The notes: generated by a model from the sequence alone, not told the origin. 64,000 nt of DNA from an uncultured Dorea sp. (GCA_934295165.1 CAKRAT010000001.1:1-64000); one strand, 5' to 3'; positions 1 to 12,082 are shown, counted from the stretch's first letter. Translations and numbers: made by a program.

Positions 1-112
1 CATATTCATCGACGTTTGTCAAGAACTTTTTTAATCTTTTTTAACCAGCTTTCCAGCTGTTCAAGCACTGCCTTTCGTCAAACATTTGTTTGTCTCAAGC
101 GACAGCTCATTA

Positions 113-141
113 AGAATATCACAGTCAGTTGTGTTTGTCAA
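113..141 (-). promoter_or_regulatory. SigA-type promoter reading left out of the window
   Basis: On the minus strand TTGACA (136-141) is followed after exactly 17 nt by TATTCT (113-118). A second TTGACA lies at 17-22, with its expected -10 just beyond the window edge. Tandem strong promoters of this kind often precede stable RNA or highly expressed operons, but the downstream gene is not in view, so that is only inference. Confidence 0.45.
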
Positions 142-161
142 CTGTTATTTTATTCTTTTTT

Positions 162-185
162 CAAAATTGATTTTCATCAATTTTG
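162..185. repeat. Perfect 10-bp inverted repeat, possible operator
   Basis: CAAAATTGAT at 162-171 pairs perfectly with ATCAATTTTG at 176-185 around a TTTC loop. It lies just upstream of the leftward promoter at 113-141. There is no T-run on either 3' side, so it is not a good terminator. A repressor or activator site is possible but unproven. Confidence 0.3.
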
Positions 186-523
186 GACCGATTCAACACT
201 TAAGTGCGAATCAAATCTAGATATATTACACATCCAATACGCTTTCTTGCATTCCTGCTCCTGCACATCTTCTTAATATATCTCTTTTATGCCACCTTCT
301 GCATCGACTCTGTTACCTCACGGCCTTGTCTAATGCGACAGCCAGATTAATATACCACAAGAACATTTGAATTGTCAATGTTGTTTTTATATTTTCTGCA
401 ATTCAGATAATTCAGATAATTTAGCTTATGCTTCTCGTATTTTCGTATACATTTCACACAACATTTCTTTTCATTATCTCCAAAGACTGATACCGGCAAC
501 TCCTTTTGAGCGTCAGATGCACA

Positions 524-560
524 AAAATACTGACCAGCACACACGGCAAGTCAGTATTTT
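524..560 (-). terminator. Rho-independent terminator of the zinc-ribbon gene
   Basis: AAAATACTGAC (524-534) pairs with GTCAGTATTTT (550-560), an 11-bp perfect stem with a 15-nt loop. On the minus strand it ends in TATTTTTG. It sits about 45 nt after the stop of the gene at 606-1019. Confidence 0.7.
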
Positions 561-605
561 ATGTTTACTTTTGATAATTCGTTGTTAGTCTACTCCCTTA
601 ATCAA

Positions 606-1019
606 TTATCTAAGTAGCATGAATGCAATTAATCCCGCTACTACAATGATAGCAATCGCAAGAATAATGATTGGTGCCTTTGACATCTTTTCTTCTTCAT
701 CATCGATATCATCGTAAAAATCATCTTCTAATTCTTCTCTGCTCTGCGGTTTTGGAGCTGGTTTCTTTTTCTTTCTTCCATCCCCTACTGCAAGAAGTTC
801 ATCATATGCATCACGCATTTCCTGTTCACGTTTTTCACGTACCTCTTTCGGCGGTATATTCGAATACTTTTGCTCTTCAGATTCCGGTTTTTCCGCTCTC
901 TTCTGTACTTTGTGAGCACTTTGTGGAATTTTGAACTTCTTTTTGCAATTATAGCACAACAGATAATTTGGATCTTTTTTTCCCGGTCTTAATTCCTGAC
1001 CACATATTGGACACTTCAT
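606..1019 (-). CDS. Zinc-ribbon protein with C-terminal membrane anchor
   Basis: This is a 137-aa protein of unknown function. Two CxxC pairs at the N-terminus (CPICGQ at residues 3-8, then CYNC about 20 residues later) form a zinc ribbon of the kind seen in MJ0042-like proteins. A charged, Lys/Glu/Asp-rich linker follows. The last 23 residues are a single hydrophobic segment ending in Arg, so the protein is probably tail-anchored with the ribbon in the cytoplasm. I chose the ATG at 1019, which has a GGGAGGG ribosome binding site just upstream, over the longer frame starting at 1094. It is monocistronic, with its own terminator. No specific function can be assigned. Confidence 0.8.
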   Translation of the reverse strand: MKCPICGQELRPGKKDPNYLLCYNCKKKFKIPQSAHKVQKRAEKPESEEQKYSNIPPKEVREKREQEMRDAYDELLAVGDGRKKKKPAPKPQSREELEDDFYDDIDDEEEKMSKAPIIILAIAIIVVAGLIAFMLLR

Positions 1020-1144
1020 ATGAATCTGTCCCTCCCCATAGTATATTATTTCAAACTGTGCTTTTGCTGCCTTTCGGCCGTGCATATTCTGCATACATTG
1101 ACATTATACTACATCAATTTGCAAATATCAATTTTTTATCCAAA

Positions 1145-2431
1145 TTATTCAGATTGTTTTCCCAATGTTACTTCGACATCTGATTTCTCATACTCGCCAT
1201 TCTTGCCCGGCGTTTGAATTGTAATTTTCACCTTTTCACCAGCTTTATAATATTGAAGCTGCTCTTGTAATGCCTCCATTCCATCTACCGTTGTTCCTTC
1301 AATACCTGTAATAACTGCACCTTTTGTAATACCGGCCTTTTCTGCACCTCCACCAGAGATTACTTCTGATACATAAACACCTGTTGGCATATTATACATC
1401 TGGGCACTGTCTGATGTTACATCTACACCTTTAATTCCAATATAGCCACGCTCAGATTCTGCAACTTTCGTTTTTGTCTTCTGATTCATAAGATTTGTAA
1501 TCAGATCACTTACATCCGATACCGGAATTGCATAGCCGATTCCTTCTACCGTTTCTGTTGCAATCTTTGCCGAATTAATACCAACAACTTCTCCATTTGC
1601 ATTCAAAAGTGCACCGCCGCTGTTTCCAGGATTGATAGCCGCATCTGTCTGAAGGAGTTTTCCATCATAACTATCCATTGTACGGTCTTTTGCCGATACA
1701 ATTCCCGTTGTTACCGACTGTCCATATCCAAGTGCATTTCCAATTGCAATCACCTGGTCTCCTACTTGAGTTTTATCCGAATCACCAAGTGTTGCCACTG
1801 CAATTTCATTCATAGTTGAATCTTTAATTTCGCTTAACGGAACTGCAACAACTGCAAGGTCTTTATCTGAATCGGTTCCTTTAATATCCGCTTCTACACT
1901 TTCCTCATCTATAAATGTTACCGTTAATGTGCTACTTCCTTCTACGACATGATTATTTGTCACAATCAATAATTCTGTATCATTCTGTCCTACAATAATT
2001 CCGGAGCCGGCACTTTCACTTTCCTGCTTCTGTGTACCTCCAAAGAAATTCTGCACTTCCTGCACACTCATGCTTGTAATGGACACAATCGATGGCATTG
2101 CGTTCTTTGCGACCTCTGTTACATTTGCCGTTCCAGAAGAACTGTTAGAAGACGTTGTCAATTTTGCATTACTTGCTGTCGTTGCCGTCGTTTTAGCAGT
2201 TTTACTGGTTGTCTGTGTTGTTCCAAGAACCTTTCCTGCAACAATATTACTGGTCTGAAATGCTGCACTTGCAACTACGCCAAATACCAGTCCCGCACAA
2301 ACTACTTTCGCACATCTTGCAGCAGCTTTTTTATTTCTTTTCTTCGGTTTCTTTTCTGGATCTTCTCCTGTTCCATAATTCTCCGTATTCATATCCTGAT
2401 CCATTGTATAATAATTATATTGATTTTCCAT
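1145..2431 (-). CDS. htrA: HtrA/DegP-family membrane-anchored serine protease
   Basis: This is a 428-aa trypsin-like quality-control protease acting outside the membrane. Residues 1-35 are polar and basic (cytoplasmic), residues about 39-60 form one membrane segment, and a Ser/Thr-rich linker follows. The catalytic triad is visible: His in NNHVVEG (about 159), Asp in DKDLAVV (about 190) and Ser in GNSGGA (about 270). A single PDZ domain occupies about residues 330-425 (RGYIGIKGVDV onward). Length and layout match Firmicute HtrA/HtrB proteins. AAGGGGC precedes the ATG. It stands alone, with a promoter-like sequence immediately upstream. In other Firmicutes such genes answer to wall or secretion stress. 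Confidence 0.93.
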   Translation of the reverse strand: MENQYNYYTMDQDMNTENYGTGEDPEKKPKKRNKKAAARCAKVVCAGLVFGVVASAAFQTSNIVAGKVLGTTQTTSKTAKTTATTASNAKLTTSSNSSSGTANVTEVAKNAMPSIVSITSMSVQEVQNFFGGTQKQESESAGSGIIVGQNDTELLIVTNNHVVEGSSTLTVTFIDEESVEADIKGTDSDKDLAVVAVPLSEIKDSTMNEIAVATLGDSDKTQVGDQVIAIGNALGYGQSVTTGIVSAKDRTMDSYDGKLLQTDAAINPGNSGGALLNANGEVVGINSAKIATETVEGIGYAIPVSDVSDLITNLMNQKTKTKVAESERGYIGIKGVDVTSDSAQMYNMPTGVYVSEVISGGGAEKAGITKGAVITGIEGTTVDGMEALQEQLQYYKAGEKVKITIQTPGKNGEYEKSDVEVTLGKQSE

Positions 2432-2458
2432 ATCTGATTGCCCCTTTCATATTTTATG

Positions 2459-2487
2459 TTTGTAGTTTACAGCTTAATTGTGTTCAA
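2459..2487 (-). promoter_or_regulatory. Probable SigA promoter of htrA
   Basis: On the minus strand TTGAAC (2482-2487) and TACAAA (2459-2464) are separated by 17 nt, placed about 30 nt before the htrA start codon. Both hexamers deviate from consensus at two positions. Confidence 0.45.
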
Positions 2488-2509
2488 TTTGTGATAAAAG
2501 TAAGGATAT

Positions 2510-3187
2510 TTATTGATATTCTTCTAATTTTTTCAACTTTGTACCCACATCACATTTAAACTGTTTCCATGCATCTTCATTTTCCACAAAATATTTCGGG
2601 CAATTCTTCCCTGTCACATCATAATGCCGTATCACATCATTTTCCTGCAAATCAAATTTCAGACAAAGCCATGCACACAGATCTATCATAGACTGATATG
2701 TTTTTTTATTAAACTTTCCTGTTTCATCAGGATGACAGCATTCTATGGATATGGTATCAATATTCCGATTATTGGAAGCATATGCCATCTCCCATGTTGG
2801 TACACATTGAACAATCTCTCCATCTAATCCTACAATAAAATTACTGCTTGCCTTCGTAATATGACTTTCTTTTAACCCTTCAAAGTAATCACGGTTATTC
2901 ATTGCTGTGGCACCGGGATTTGCAGTATAATGAATCACAATCCCGGCAATTTTATTTGTTGGAGTTCCCGGTCTGGAATATTCATTGGGTGTCAATAATT
3001 CCACGTCAATATCTGGTTTTACAGAATCTATGTAGTCACTTTTATTTTCCGAATATTCTTTAGACTCATTCTGCTTTTTTATAACAGTTATCACACTCAG
3101 CACGATCATTATTACCAATAATATGATCATACCTTGTTTGGAATGATTTACATTTCTGTTCATTTTTCTTTTTTTGCTTCTTCTCAT
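2510..3187 (-). CDS. N-acetylmuramoyl-L-alanine amidase (amidase_2 type), membrane anchored
   Basis: This 225-aa enzyme would cut the amide bond between MurNAc and the stem peptide of peptidoglycan. Residues 19-36 form a hydrophobic N-terminal anchor behind a basic start. The amidase_2 (T7 lysozyme/PGRP-like) domain spans about residues 78-215. The likely zinc ligands are His86 (VIHYT), His188 (IRHYD) and Cys196 (GKNCP), with Glu149 in the core. There is no separate wall-binding domain. The ATG at 3187 follows GGAGAG. It may be transcribed independently of htrA: the gap is 78 bp and contains the htrA promoter. It could act in wall turnover or spore processes; the sequence does not decide which. 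Confidence 0.88.
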   Translation of the reverse strand: MRRSKKRKMNRNVNHSKQGMIILLVIMIVLSVITVIKKQNESKEYSENKSDYIDSVKPDIDVELLTPNEYSRPGTPTNKIAGIVIHYTANPGATAMNNRDYFEGLKESHITKASSNFIVGLDGEIVQCVPTWEMAYASNNRNIDTISIECCHPDETGKFNKKTYQSMIDLCAWLCLKFDLQENDVIRHYDVTGKNCPKYFVENEDAWKQFKCDVGTKLKKLEEYQ

Positions 3188-3277
3188 CCGTTATCTCTCC
3201 ATATATAATACACTTTTATTCATCTTAGCATTCATTTTTTAAAGTCAACGGAAGAGTTTCTTATATTTTTATGAAAA

Positions 3278-4303
3278 TTAGCAGAATTTGTATACGGTTG
3301 TCGTATCATACACTTCTCCGGCTTTTGTAATCGGAGATTCAAAATTATCTTTATGGATTGCATCTGGGAAATATTGTGTCTCAAAGCATATACCATAGCC
3401 TTTTTCGTAAACAGCACCATCTTTTCCTTTTGATCCTGCCAGGAAGTTACCGGAATAGAATTGTATTCCCGGAAGATCTGTATATACTTCCATCTTAATT
3501 CCCGTTTCTTCCGATTCTGCAGAAGCTACTTTTCTAAATCCTGTTCCATTCAGTACCCAGTTATGATCATAACCACCTGCAATTTTCAGCGGCATATAAT
3601 CTTCTCCAATTTCTTTTGCAACAACCTTTTCTTTTCTGAAATCCATCGGAGTCCCCTCCACCGAAATCACTTTTCCTGTAGGAATCAATTCTTCATCTGT
3701 CTCTGTAAATGCATCTGCATCCAGCCACACTTTTGCATTCCATGCAGTTCCTGAAGCATGCCCTGATAAGTTAAAATAACTATGGTTTGTCATGTTTAGA
3801 AGTGTATCCTGATCCGGAACAGCATAATAATGAATCTTCAACTCATTTTCCTCTGTAACAGTATAAGACACCTCTATTTTCACTTCACCCGGAAATCCCT
3901 GATCACTGTCCGGACTTACCATTGCAAATACAATATGTGTATCATCTACTTCTTTTACATCCCACATTCTTTTATTGTAGAAACCACATCCTCCATGAAG
4001 TGTATTTCCATTATCATTTTTTGTAAGTTCGTATTTTTTCCCATTCAGTTCAAACTCTGCCATTCCAATACGATTTGCAACTCGTCCTACCGTTGCTCCG
4101 AAAGAATCTCCCCCCTCTTCGTATTCCTCAATTGTGTCATATCCAAGTACAATATCCTGTGACTTTCCATCTTTATTCGGTACATAAAATTTTAATAAAG
4201 AAGCACCAAAATCTGATACAACCGCTTCCATTCCTTTTCCATTTTTCAATACATAACAGCTTGCTGTCTCTCCATTTTTTGTTGTTCCAAATTCCTGTTT
4301 CAT
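3278..4303 (-). CDS. galM: Aldose 1-epimerase (mutarotase)
   Basis: This 341-aa cytosolic enzyme interconverts alpha and beta anomers of sugars such as galactose and feeds the Leloir pathway. Family landmarks are the N-terminal DFGASLLKFYVP, the NHSYFNLSGH motif with catalytic His (about residue 172), and the late FETQYFPDAIH with the catalytic Glu (about residue 309). Length is typical. AAGGAGAG lies 8 nt before the ATG. No other galactose genes flank it; guaB upstream and the amidase downstream are unrelated, so it looks like a single-gene unit. Confidence 0.93.
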   Translation of the reverse strand: MKQEFGTTKNGETASCYVLKNGKGMEAVVSDFGASLLKFYVPNKDGKSQDIVLGYDTIEEYEEGGDSFGATVGRVANRIGMAEFELNGKKYELTKNDNGNTLHGGCGFYNKRMWDVKEVDDTHIVFAMVSPDSDQGFPGEVKIEVSYTVTEENELKIHYYAVPDQDTLLNMTNHSYFNLSGHASGTAWNAKVWLDADAFTETDEELIPTGKVISVEGTPMDFRKEKVVAKEIGEDYMPLKIAGGYDHNWVLNGTGFRKVASAESEETGIKMEVYTDLPGIQFYSGNFLAGSKGKDGAVYEKGYGICFETQYFPDAIHKDNFESPITKAGEVYDTTTVYKFC

Positions 4304-4461
4304 GTTTCCAACTCTCCTTTTGTTTATTTTTTTTAATATTACTTGTGTATTTATTATCCAACTTTATATACCAAGTACAATATCTAAATCTAATTATACT
4401 CTATCTATCACCCTCTGAAAACTATAATATAAATAAAATTTGACTTAATTTGCAACTAAAA

Positions 4462-4485
4462 AAGGCGCCGTATTCACGACGCCTT
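4462..4485 (-). terminator. Terminator of guaB
   Basis: AAGGCG pairs with CGCCTT, continued past one mismatch by CGT/ACG, with an ATTC loop. The minus strand continues with TTTTTTAG. It starts 9 nt after the guaB stop codon. Confidence 0.7.
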
Positions 4486-4494
4486 GATTTCACT

Positions 4495-6022
<1,528 letters not shown>

Positions 6023-6085
6023 CACCTTTTGACATGTTTTTATTTTAATACAATCTATTGTTCTTGTTTTCTCTTAATTTTCTGA

Positions 6086-6577
6086 TTACTTTCTGATTAC
6101 TTTTCTGGGTGCTTTTACAAAAAATCCCTCCACTATTGTTTCATTTGGTTCAAAGAGAATCTTACATAATTCTCCTTTGTTTGAAGCAATTAGCGCATAG
6201 ATTTCTGCATTTCCTTTTCCCGATGTGTAATCATATGTCTTAACCTTCTTATACTGCATTAATTCCACAGCTCCAACCGGTGCCAGAAGTTCCATCTGAT
6301 CTGCATCTGTAGAAAACATTCTCTTTCTTCTGGATTTGTTCATAATCTTATCAATATCAAGATCTCCGTTCACAAATCCATATTCGTATTCTACATTCAG
6401 ATTCTGAAACATCAGCACATCGATTACAATCATCACAACCGGTAAGATAATTCCCAATGGTATCACAAAAACACCAAGCACTGACAAAACAGTCAATGCA
6501 ATCAATCCTGTTTTCTTAAGCCTGTCCTTTGAATCCACCTGTTTCTTTATCAGCTGTTCTGTGTAAAAATCATCCAT
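6086..6577 (-). CDS. Small membrane protein of unknown function
   Basis: This is a 163-aa protein I cannot assign to a characterised family. Residues 22-58 hold two closely spaced hydrophobic segments forming a membrane hairpin. A soluble C-terminal domain of about 100 residues follows (NVEYEYGF onward) with mixed beta/charged composition. It starts with ATG behind TTGGAGGAAAG. The gene lies alone between guaB and the groEL terminator. Similar short proteins are common in Lachnospiraceae, but I can state no role. Confidence 0.75.
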   Translation of the reverse strand: MDDFYTEQLIKKQVDSKDRLKKTGLIALTVLSVLGVFVIPLGIILPVVMIVIDVLMFQNLNVEYEYGFVNGDLDIDKIMNKSRRKRMFSTDADQMELLAPVGAVELMQYKKVKTYDYTSGKGNAEIYALIASNKGELCKILFEPNETIVEGFFVKAPRKVIRK

Positions 6578-6641
6578 TCTTTCTTTCCTCCAAGTCTACT
6601 TTAAACTATGTCTATTGTAGCACACATGAGAGTAAAAAGAA

Positions 6642-6661
6642 AACTCCTCAGACGAGGAGTT
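6642..6661 (-). terminator. Terminator of groESL
   Basis: AACTCCTC (6642-6649) pairs with GAGGAGTT (6654-6661), an 8-bp perfect stem with a 4-nt loop. The minus strand continues as TTCTTTTTACT. It is 31 nt past the groEL stop. Confidence 0.8.
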
Positions 6662-6692
6662 CTCAAAAATTTAATATAATAACATCTGTGAA

Positions 6693-8321
<1,629 letters not shown>

Positions 8322-8354
8322 CTACCTCCTGAAATATATAAATGATCTACCCAA

Positions 8355-8639
8355 TTATTCGCAAATAGCTAAAATATCATCCTGTTTTACGATGATATAT
8401 TCTTCATCGTCAATTTCTACATTTGTTCCTGCGTATTTGGAATAAATTACCTGCTGACCGACTGTAACGTGCATCTCAACTTCTTTTCCATTCACCATTC
8501 CGCCTGGTCCTACAGCAATAACTTCTGCCTGCTGTGGTTTTTCTTTAGACTGTCCAGGGATCACAATTCCTGACTTTGTAGTCTCCTCTGCTACACACTG
8601 TTTTAATACAACTCTGTCACCTAATGGTACTAACTTCAT
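8355..8639 (-). CDS. groES: Co-chaperonin GroES (Hsp10)
   Basis: This 94-aa heptameric lid of the GroEL chamber starts [13 protein letters not shown]. The mobile loop around [12 protein letters not shown] and the roof/barrel strands are intact. AAGGAGGAATAG lies before the ATG. It is the first gene of the groESL operon. Confidence 0.98.
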   Translation of the reverse strand: MKLVPLGDRVVLKQCVAEETTKSGIVIPGQSKEKPQQAEVIAVGPGGMVNGKEVEMHVTVGQQVIYSKYAGTNVEIDDEEYIIVKQDDILAICE

Positions 8640-8670
8640 ATCTATTCCTCCTTAATTATTCTCTGTATTA

Positions 8671-8697
8671 TTAGCACTCAACAAAAGAGAGTGCTGA
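8671..8697 (-). promoter_or_regulatory. CIRCE operator (HrcA binding site)
   Basis: TTAGCACTC (8671-8679), a 9-nt spacer, then GAGTGCTGA (8689-8697). This matches the CIRCE consensus with one mismatch in the second arm. It lies 32 nt upstream of the groES start and downstream of the promoter, the usual place for HrcA repression. hrcA itself is not in the window. Confidence 0.93.
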
Positions 8698-8711
8698 AAG
8701 ATTCTAGATAT

Positions 8712-8740
8712 AAAATAGCACTCTCTTTTTGGTTTGTCAA
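8712..8740 (-). promoter_or_regulatory. SigA promoter of groESL, overlapping an extra CIRCE-like half-site
   Basis: On the minus strand TTGACA (8735-8740), 17 nt, then TATTTT (8712-8717). An additional copy of the CIRCE arm, TAGCACTC (8716-8723), begins inside the -10 element and continues into the spacer, so a repressor there would block polymerase directly. Confidence 0.75.
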
Positions 8741-8752
8741 CATACTTTCTAT

Positions 8753-9064
8753 TTAGTTTAGAACTTTTTTATAAAATCCATTTTGAATTTTTAATTTCAT
8801 GACCTTTCCGGCTTTATTCCAATACCGATCTTTCAATATTCCCTTACAGATCACCGGATTATCCTGATCATCTATGCTGCATTCATAAATACTATCCAGG
8901 GAATATGATGTAAGTTCTGCCTCTTCCGATGTCAGATATAACGTCTCTTCTTCCTCATCATATGCAATAATCTTACACAAATATTCCGTTTCATCAAAAA
9001 AACTGTCCTCCAGGATTACGCGATCCATTCTGAGTTTCGCCATACATCCTTTATATTCCACCAT
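8753..9064 (-). CDS. Small conserved protein of unknown function
   Basis: This is a 103-aa soluble, acidic protein with alternating beta-strand-like segments (CKIIAYDEEEETLYL, then NPVICKGILKDRYW); the pattern recalls small beta-barrel (PilZ-like) folds but no diagnostic motif is visible. I chose the ATG at 9064. AAGGAGG abuts the ATG at 9070 with no spacing, but is 6 nt from 9064. It lies between codY and groES, and the codY terminator hairpin falls in the gap upstream of it. Confidence 0.65.
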   Translation of the reverse strand: MVEYKGCMAKLRMDRVILEDSFFDETEYLCKIIAYDEEEETLYLTSEEAELTSYSLDSIYECSIDDQDNPVICKGILKDRYWNKAGKVMKLKIQNGFYKKVLN

Positions 9065-9086
9065 CCGCATCCTCCTTATAGTATGA

Positions 9087-9114
9087 AAAGGGTATCAGTT
9101 ACCCGATACCCTTT
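9087..9114 (-). terminator. Terminator of codY
   Basis: AAAGGGTATC (9087-9096) pairs perfectly with GATACCCTTT (9105-9114) around an 8-nt loop, and the minus strand continues with TCATAC. It is 11 nt past the codY stop. Confidence 0.7.
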
Positions 9115-9124
9115 ATGTTTCTTA

Positions 9125-9907
9125 TTATTTTGTACGTTCTGCTTTAATGCGGTCCAGTTCCGTAAATACATAATCATTGATTACTTTAATATACGTTCCT
9201 TTCATTCCGGAAGAACGAGATTCTATCACACCCGCACTTTCGAATTTTCTCAGAGCATTGACGATCACTGATCTGGTAATTCCCACGCGGTCTGCAATTT
9301 TACTCGCAACAAGAATTCCTTCTGCACCATCCAATTCATCAAATATATGAATGATTGCTTCCAGCTCTGAATACGACAGTGTACTGATTGCTGACTGCAC
9401 GATATGCTCTTTTCTGGTTTCTTCTGCACTTTCTTCATTCACGGATCTCAACATTTCCAGTCCGACAACTGTCGTTCCGTACTCACTTAAAATAATGTCG
9501 TCAATCTCATACACCTTATCTTTTTTATAGATAAACAGTGTTCCAAGTCTTTCCCCCGCAATGTCAATCGGCGTAATAATCGCCTGATAACCTTTGACAG
9601 CTCCCTCAGAAAAGCCCAGTGTCTGAAGATTTACATTTTCTTTCGTTGACAAGATACTAAGCAGCCGCTCATTCAGCATATCATCTACATGTTTTCCGAT
9701 CTCTCTCTCGATCAATTCGGTAATGTAAGGCACACCTTCGCATTTGCTTCCGCCAAGCACTTTTCCTTTTTTACTGATCACTAATACGTTCGAATTTAAA
9801 ATTTCTGTAAGGACTTCGCAGATATCATTGAAGACAACTTTACTCGAACTATTGTTATGCAGTAATTTGTTGATTTTTCTGGTTTTATCCAACAATTGTA
9901 CGCCCAT
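9125..9907 (-). CDS. codY: Global transcriptional regulator CodY
   Basis: This 260-aa GTP- and branched-chain-amino-acid-sensing repressor adjusts metabolism, sporulation and virulence in low-GC Gram-positives. The N-terminus (MGVQLLDKTRKINKLL) and the GAF ligand domain (to about residue 155) are typical. The C-terminal winged helix contains ASKIADRVGITRSVIVNALRK. Length matches characterised CodY. GGAGGAATG lies before the ATG. Its position directly downstream of topA is common in Clostridia. Only 64 bp separate it from the topA stop, so co-transcription with topA is likely. Confidence 0.97.
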   Translation of the reverse strand: MGVQLLDKTRKINKLLHNNSSSKVVFNDICEVLTEILNSNVLVISKKGKVLGGSKCEGVPYITELIEREIGKHVDDMLNERLLSILSTKENVNLQTLGFSEGAVKGYQAIITPIDIAGERLGTLFIYKKDKVYEIDDIILSEYGTTVVGLEMLRSVNEESAEETRKEHIVQSAISTLSYSELEAIIHIFDELDGAEGILVASKIADRVGITRSVIVNALRKFESAGVIESRSSGMKGTYIKVINDYVFTELDRIKAERTK

Positions 9908-9971
9908 TTACATTCCTCCATCCTTATGAATGTATATTATCATACAATTCTGAAATATTCAACGAATTTCC

Positions 9972-12056
9972 TTAATTATCCTTATTATTTTCAATATTTT
10001 CTACATATCCGCACTGTTCATCACTACAAACAAGCTTATTGCCTTTTTCCAACATATATTTACCACATCTCGGGCATTTTTTTGTCGATGGTTTCTGCCA
10101 TGACATAAATTCACATTCCGGATTATCTTCACATCCGTAGTATCTTCTTCCTTTTTTTGTTTTACGGATCACAACATCTTTACCGCAAATTGGACAAGGC
10201 ACACCTATCTTTTCCAGATATGGTTTCGTGTTGCGGCAGTCTGGAAATCCCGGGCATGCCAGGAATTTACCGTGCGGACCGTATTTTACAACCATATTCC
10301 GGCCACACTGTTCGCAGATTACATCTGTCACTTCATCTTCGATCTTCACCTGCTCCAGTTCCGTCTCTGCTTTTTCTACTGCCGCTTCCAGATCCGGATA
10401 GAAATTCTCGATGATTGTCTTCCATCTGACTTTGCCTTCCGCAACACCATCCAGAAGACTCTCCATATTTGCAGTGAAGTTCACATCTACAATACTCGGG
10501 AAAGACTGTTTCATAATATTGTTTACTACTTCTCCGATTTCTGTCAGATACAGGTTCTTATTTTCTTTTGCCACATAGCGTCTTGCAATAATCGTAGAAA
10601 TCGTCGGCGCATACGTACTTGGACGTCCGATTCCAAGCTCTTCCAGTGTCTTAACCAGTGCCGCCTCTGTATAATGTGCCGGCGGCTGTGTAAAGTGCTG
10701 CTTGCTGTCCAGACTTTCTTGTATCAGGACAGAATCCATGTCCAGTCCTTTTAACAATACATTATTCTCTTCCTTTGCCTCACCAGCTTCCGTATATACA
10801 CTGCGGAAACCTTCAAATGCAACTTTTGACGCAGCAACTGTAAAGCGGTACTGTCCCGCTGCAATCTTTACAGAAGTTGTTTCATATCTTGCCGGCTGCA
10901 TTCTGCTGGCGATAAAACGTTTCCATACAAGCTGGTACAGCCGGAACTGGTCGCGACTTAAGAATTCCTTCACTGCTGCCGGTGTTCTCGTCACATCTGT
11001 CGGACGGATTGCTTCATGTGCATCCTGGATGATCTTCTTATCCGAAGATGTCTTAGCTTCTCCGTCTGCAACATACTCTTCTCCAAATCCTTCTCTGATA
11101 TATTCTCTTACCGCTGCATCCGCTTCGTCCGAGATACGAGTTGAATCTGTACGCAGATATGTGATCAGACCGACTGTACCACTGCCTTTGATATCCACAC
11201 CTTCATATAACTGCTGTGCAATACGCATGGTCTTGGCCGTTGCAAAATTCAATGCCTTGGACGCTTCCTGCTGTAACGTACTGGTTGTAAACGGTACCGG
11301 TGCTTTTTTTGTACGTTCTCCCTTTTTTATATCCGCAACAGAATAATCTGCATTTTCTACTTCTTTCACGATCGCATCCAGTTCTTCCTTTGATGTGATC
11401 GTCATTTTATTCTTCTCCGTTCCGTAAAACTTGGCAGTCAGAAGTTTTCTTTCTCCTTTAACCTTCAGGTTCGCATCCAACGACCAGTATTCTTTCGGAA
11501 TGAATGCATTGATTTCTTCTTCTCTGTCGGCAATAATGCGCAGCGCAACAGACTGTACACGGCCGGCACTCAATCCTCTCTTGACTTTCGCCCAAAGAAG
11601 CGGACTGATCTTGTAACCTACAATCCGATCCAGCACACGGCGGGCCTGCTGAGCATCCACCAGATCCATATCAATTTCTCTCGGATTCTTAAGTGACGCT
11701 TTTACCGCATTCTTGGTAATCTCATTAAAACTGATTCGGTAGACTTTCTTATCTTCTAATTTTAAAGCCTTACTCAGATGCCAGGATATTGCTTCTCCCT
11801 CACGGTCCGGGTCAGTTGCAAGATATATCTTATCTGCTTTTTTTACTTCCTTCCGAAGTTTTGCTAGAATCTCACCCTTTCCTCTGATCGTAATATACTT
11901 TGGTTCGTAATCATTTTCAATATCGATACCCATCTGGCTTTTGGGCATATCTCTTACATGACCGTTCGATGCGGTCACTACATAATTACTTCCTAAGAAC
12001 TTCTTAATGGTCTTCACCTTTGCAGGTGACTCCACGATTACCAGATAGCGTGCCAT
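9972..12056 (-). CDS. topA: DNA topoisomerase I (type IA)
   Basis: This 694-aa enzyme relaxes negatively supercoiled DNA. The Toprim domain starts at YLVIVESPAK and contains DPDREGEAI. The active-site Tyr lies in ITYLRTDSTR (about residue 298). Three C-terminal four-Cys zinc modules (starting CEQCG, CPICG and CPRCG) bind DNA. I chose the ATG at 12056 because GGAGGA overlaps the longer frame's first codons. It follows dprA after 26 bp; yifB-dprA-topA is a conserved Firmicute order. Confidence 0.97.
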   Translation of the reverse strand: MARYLVIVESPAKVKTIKKFLGSNYVVTASNGHVRDMPKSQMGIDIENDYEPKYITIRGKGEILAKLRKEVKKADKIYLATDPDREGEAISWHLSKALKLEDKKVYRISFNEITKNAVKASLKNPREIDMDLVDAQQARRVLDRIVGYKISPLLWAKVKRGLSAGRVQSVALRIIADREEEINAFIPKEYWSLDANLKVKGERKLLTAKFYGTEKNKMTITSKEELDAIVKEVENADYSVADIKKGERTKKAPVPFTTSTLQQEASKALNFATAKTMRIAQQLYEGVDIKGSGTVGLITYLRTDSTRISDEADAAVREYIREGFGEEYVADGEAKTSSDKKIIQDAHEAIRPTDVTRTPAAVKEFLSRDQFRLYQLVWKRFIASRMQPARYETTSVKIAAGQYRFTVAASKVAFEGFRSVYTEAGEAKEENNVLLKGLDMDSVLIQESLDSKQHFTQPPAHYTEAALVKTLEELGIGRPSTYAPTISTIIARRYVAKENKNLYLTEIGEVVNNIMKQSFPSIVDVNFTANMESLLDGVAEGKVRWKTIIENFYPDLEAAVEKAETELEQVKIEDEVTDVICEQCGRNMVVKYGPHGKFLACPGFPDCRNTKPYLEKIGVPCPICGKDVVIRKTKKGRRYYGCEDNPECEFMSWQKPSTKKCPRCGKYMLEKGNKLVCSDEQCGYVENIENNKDN

Positions 12057-12082
12057 AATTTCCTCCATAATACTGACTGTTC

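Larger units (their letters stand above)
1..523. other. Intergenic region at the left edge
   Basis: No convincing gene is seen here; the open frames are short, Cys/Phe/Ser-rich and lack ribosome binding sites. The stretch is AT-rich and carries leftward promoter-like sequences (listed separately) and a perfect 10-bp inverted repeat at 162-171 and 176-185 with a 4-nt loop. Transcripts from these promoters would run out of the left end of the window, so the gene they serve is not visible. Confidence 0.6.

Noticed and set aside
162-185. Inverted repeat as a terminator
   Set aside because: No T-run follows on either strand; it is better described as a possible operator.
10702-11346. Plus-strand 214-aa frame inside topA
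   Set aside because: Antisense of a well-conserved topA; composition (Ser/Arg/Ala-rich) and lack of a start signal mark it as a shadow.
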